This document shows, piece after piece, positions 5,606 through 6,937 of a stretch of 6,937 bases of DNA. This DNA is from Deltaproteobacteria bacterium. Its GTDB lineage: Bacteria > Desulfobacterota > Syntrophia > Syntrophales > UBA2185. A program made the position numbers and the translations under genes. The stretch covers positions 1 through 6,937 of the forward strand of contig JAPLJQ010000363.1 of NCBI GenBank assembly GCA_026388495.1, given 5' to 3'. Each line of letters starts with the position of its first letter. Position 1 is the first letter of the stretch. The notes under the pieces were generated by a model, which was given only the letters and a program-made list of their open reading frames with translations, was not told the origin of the DNA and searched no databases.

Positions 5606-6859
5606 TCAACCCAACGCCCCGTTCCAAACCTCAAAAGCGTAATCGCCGTTTTCTGAGGGTTTGAAAACAGACACATACGTCAGGACGTGCCAGCCGATGA
5701 ACTCCCTGTTTGCCGGGTCATAAGCGACTTTGTTCCATGTTTTACGCCACGTGCCGGTGTTGAAGTATATCTTGTCGTGGGTCGCGCCGCTGCCTGTGGG
5801 CGCCTGATCCAGGGGAATGATGAGGTGATCGTGGGTATGGCCGTACAGGACATAGGACGCTTCGCGGCTGCGCACCCTGGGTTCGGCGAGGGCGTGCTTG
5901 GCGTATTCCTGGTCCCCCACGCCGGGCATGAACCGCTTCAGCATATCTGCAACGTCTTCCAGAATGAATTTGGAAATGCGGGAGGACAGGTGCAACGCCG
6001 CTTCCAGTTGATCGATGGCGTCGGGCCAGAATGGGACGTCCATTTTTTTGATGAAGGGAATCTCGAAAAGCTCGTCAACGCACCGGGTCCATGTCTCTTC
6101 GATGATCCTCCGGACATGGGCGTTCTCCACACGGTTCATGACCATGAGAACCCAGGAAGGCGCGTCGAGGAGAGGACGAATGTTGTCCAGCTCCTTGAGA
6201 AGCCGCACGATGTCGTCCTGTTCCTCCTTGGGAATCGGGTTTGTTTCTTTCAGCCTCTTCCTCACTTCTTCGGGGAATTTGTTCAAAAGCTCGATGACGA
6301 TGGCATCGCCTACGGATGAATCATCGCGGTTTCCCATGTGGTTGAACTTGTCGTATATATCCCCGTTTCTGGCGAAGGCGCTGTAATCCGGTTCGAACAG
6401 TTCGGTGGGAAACGGGTCTTTGCCCTGGGTGATGCCGAGGGATCCGGCGACAATGTCCCGGCAGGACGCGTAGCGGTTGATCAGCCAGTCATGGTTGCCG
6501 ATGACGTAGGTCGTCCGGAATCCGCCTGCCATTTGCCCAGTCAATTCCTCCAGCGAGCGCAGGTATTCAATGGATTGCCCGTTATTGTTGATGATGCCTT
6601 GAAGAATCTTTAACACGACCGCTTCCTGTTCAGGGCCGGCAGGGTCCCAGGGGCGCACGGCGCAGGCAAGCCATTCCGTGGATCGGATAAGGTCGAAAAT
6701 ATCCCCGAGGAGCGCCACCTTGATCTCCTGAACGGGATTGTTTTTCACACTCTCGATCAGCTTCTTCAGATTTTCGGAAAACACCCTGAAGGCCGTTGAC
6801 TTGATGGTCTCACCCGAAGTGCCGTCTGTAAAATGTACGTCGCTTAAAAATACCAACAT
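5606..6859 (-). CDS. Calcineurin-like metallophosphoesterase, 417 residues
   Basis: The protein begins at once with the first metal-binding motif, FLSDVHF (Asp7, His9). It continues with LLGDIFDL (Asp53, Asp56), VIGNHDW (Asn122, His123) and YGHTHDH (His341, His343), the full set of the dinuclear-metal phosphoesterase family. FNTGTW follows, as is common at the end of the core. There is no signal peptide, so it is probably cytoplasmic. The 215 or so residues between GNHD and GHTH are much longer than in small members such as LpxH (about 240 residues in total) and are rich in charged helices (EEVRKRLKETNPIPKEEQDD and following), forming an inserted helical domain of unknown role. Substrate cannot be read from sequence: phosphodiester, nucleotide and nucleic-acid substrates are all known for the family. 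ATG 6859 has an AAGGAGG site six bases upstream, and the preceding minus-strand gene ends only 11 bases before it, so they are likely one operon. Confidence 0.9.
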   Translation of the reverse strand: MLVFLSDVHFTDGTSGETIKSTAFRVFSENLKKLIESVKNNPVQEIKVALLGDIFDLIRSTEWLACAVRPWDPAGPEQEAVVLKILQGIINNNGQSIEYLRSLEELTGQMAGGFRTTYVIGNHDWLINRYASCRDIVAGSLGITQGKDPFPTELFEPDYSAFARNGDIYDKFNHMGNRDDSSVGDAIVIELLNKFPEEVRKRLKETNPIPKEEQDDIVRLLKELDNIRPLLDAPSWVLMVMNRVENAHVRRIIEETWTRCVDELFEIPFIKKMDVPFWPDAIDQLEAALHLSSRISKFILEDVADMLKRFMPGVGDQEYAKHALAEPRVRSREASYVLYGHTHDHLIIPLDQAPTGSGATHDKIYFNTGTWRKTWNKVAYDPANREFIGWHVLTYVSVFKPSENGDYAFEVWNGALG

Positions 6860-6870
6860 GGCTTTCCTCC

Positions 6871-6937
6871 TTACCGGTACATGAGGTCCATCATATCAAG
6901 CATGGGCCCGGCCGATTTTTTCTCGATGATCCTGACC
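6871..6937 (-). CDS. 3' end of an unidentified minus-strand gene upstream of the metallophosphoesterase
   Basis: Reading the minus strand from 6936, 21 codons (VRIIEKKSAG, then PMLDMMDLMYR) end at TAA 6871-6873. The stop overlaps the ribosome binding site of the metallophosphoesterase gene, the usual arrangement of co-transcribed genes. The Met-rich tail is too short to identify a family. Confidence 0.6.
   Translation of the reverse strand, partial: VRIIEKKSAGPMLDMMDLMYR

Noticed and set aside
5525..5656. 43-codon plus-strand frame with a GAGGG-like site nearby
   Set aside because: Its second half is antisense to the metallophosphoesterase gene and the peptide has no recognisable feature.

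Overview
The window is bacterial. Genes are densely packed with good Shine-Dalgarno sites, and the coding GC is moderate to high. The gene content (a TssB/TssC-type sheath protein, a RodZ-like membrane helix-turn-helix protein with a small C-terminal domain that I associate with Desulfobacterota such as Geobacter or Syntrophus relatives, and an outer-membrane-type lipoprotein) suggests a Gram-negative of the former Deltaproteobacteria. That placement is inference from protein style, not from a marker gene.

Region 1 (1-3106, + strand) is an operon-like run. It starts inside the 3' part of a gene that looks like a prokaryotic ionotropic glutamate-receptor-type channel (end of the pore helix, then the second ligand-binding lobe). 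This gene overlaps by ATGA a 543-residue protein that appears to fuse a TssB-like N-terminus to a TssC-like contractile sheath subunit. A 124-base AT-rich gap and a strong ribosome binding site lead into an unrecognised 258-residue protein with a Rossmann/TIR-like N-terminal half. After it comes a 24-codon reading frame with its own ribosome binding site, possibly the stump of a lost next gene. No other type VI secretion gene is visible, so the sheath gene is either at the edge of a cluster continuing upstream or an orphan.

Region 2 (3129-4804) holds a divergent pair. On the minus strand is a RodZ-like membrane protein (HTH, one membrane helix, short C-terminal domain). On the plus strand is a lipoprotein with a cupin domain followed by an NTF2/SnoaL-like domain. 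Between them lie a 9-base direct repeat containing TTGACA and a plausible promoter for the lipoprotein.

Region 3 (4805-5605) is about 800 bases of AT-richer DNA without a convincing intact gene. It carries an 11-G homopolymer and, just after a near-perfect ribosome binding site, a decayed N-terminal fragment of an IS91-family transposase. A hairpin-forming segment follows.

Region 4 (5606-6937, minus strand) is a 417-residue calcineurin-like metallophosphoesterase with all the main metal-binding motifs. It is preceded at 11 bases by the 3' end of another minus-strand gene, so the two are probably co-transcribed.

The most unusual part is region 1: a ligand-gated-channel-like gene translationally coupled to a fused contractile-sheath gene, followed by an undescribed partner protein.
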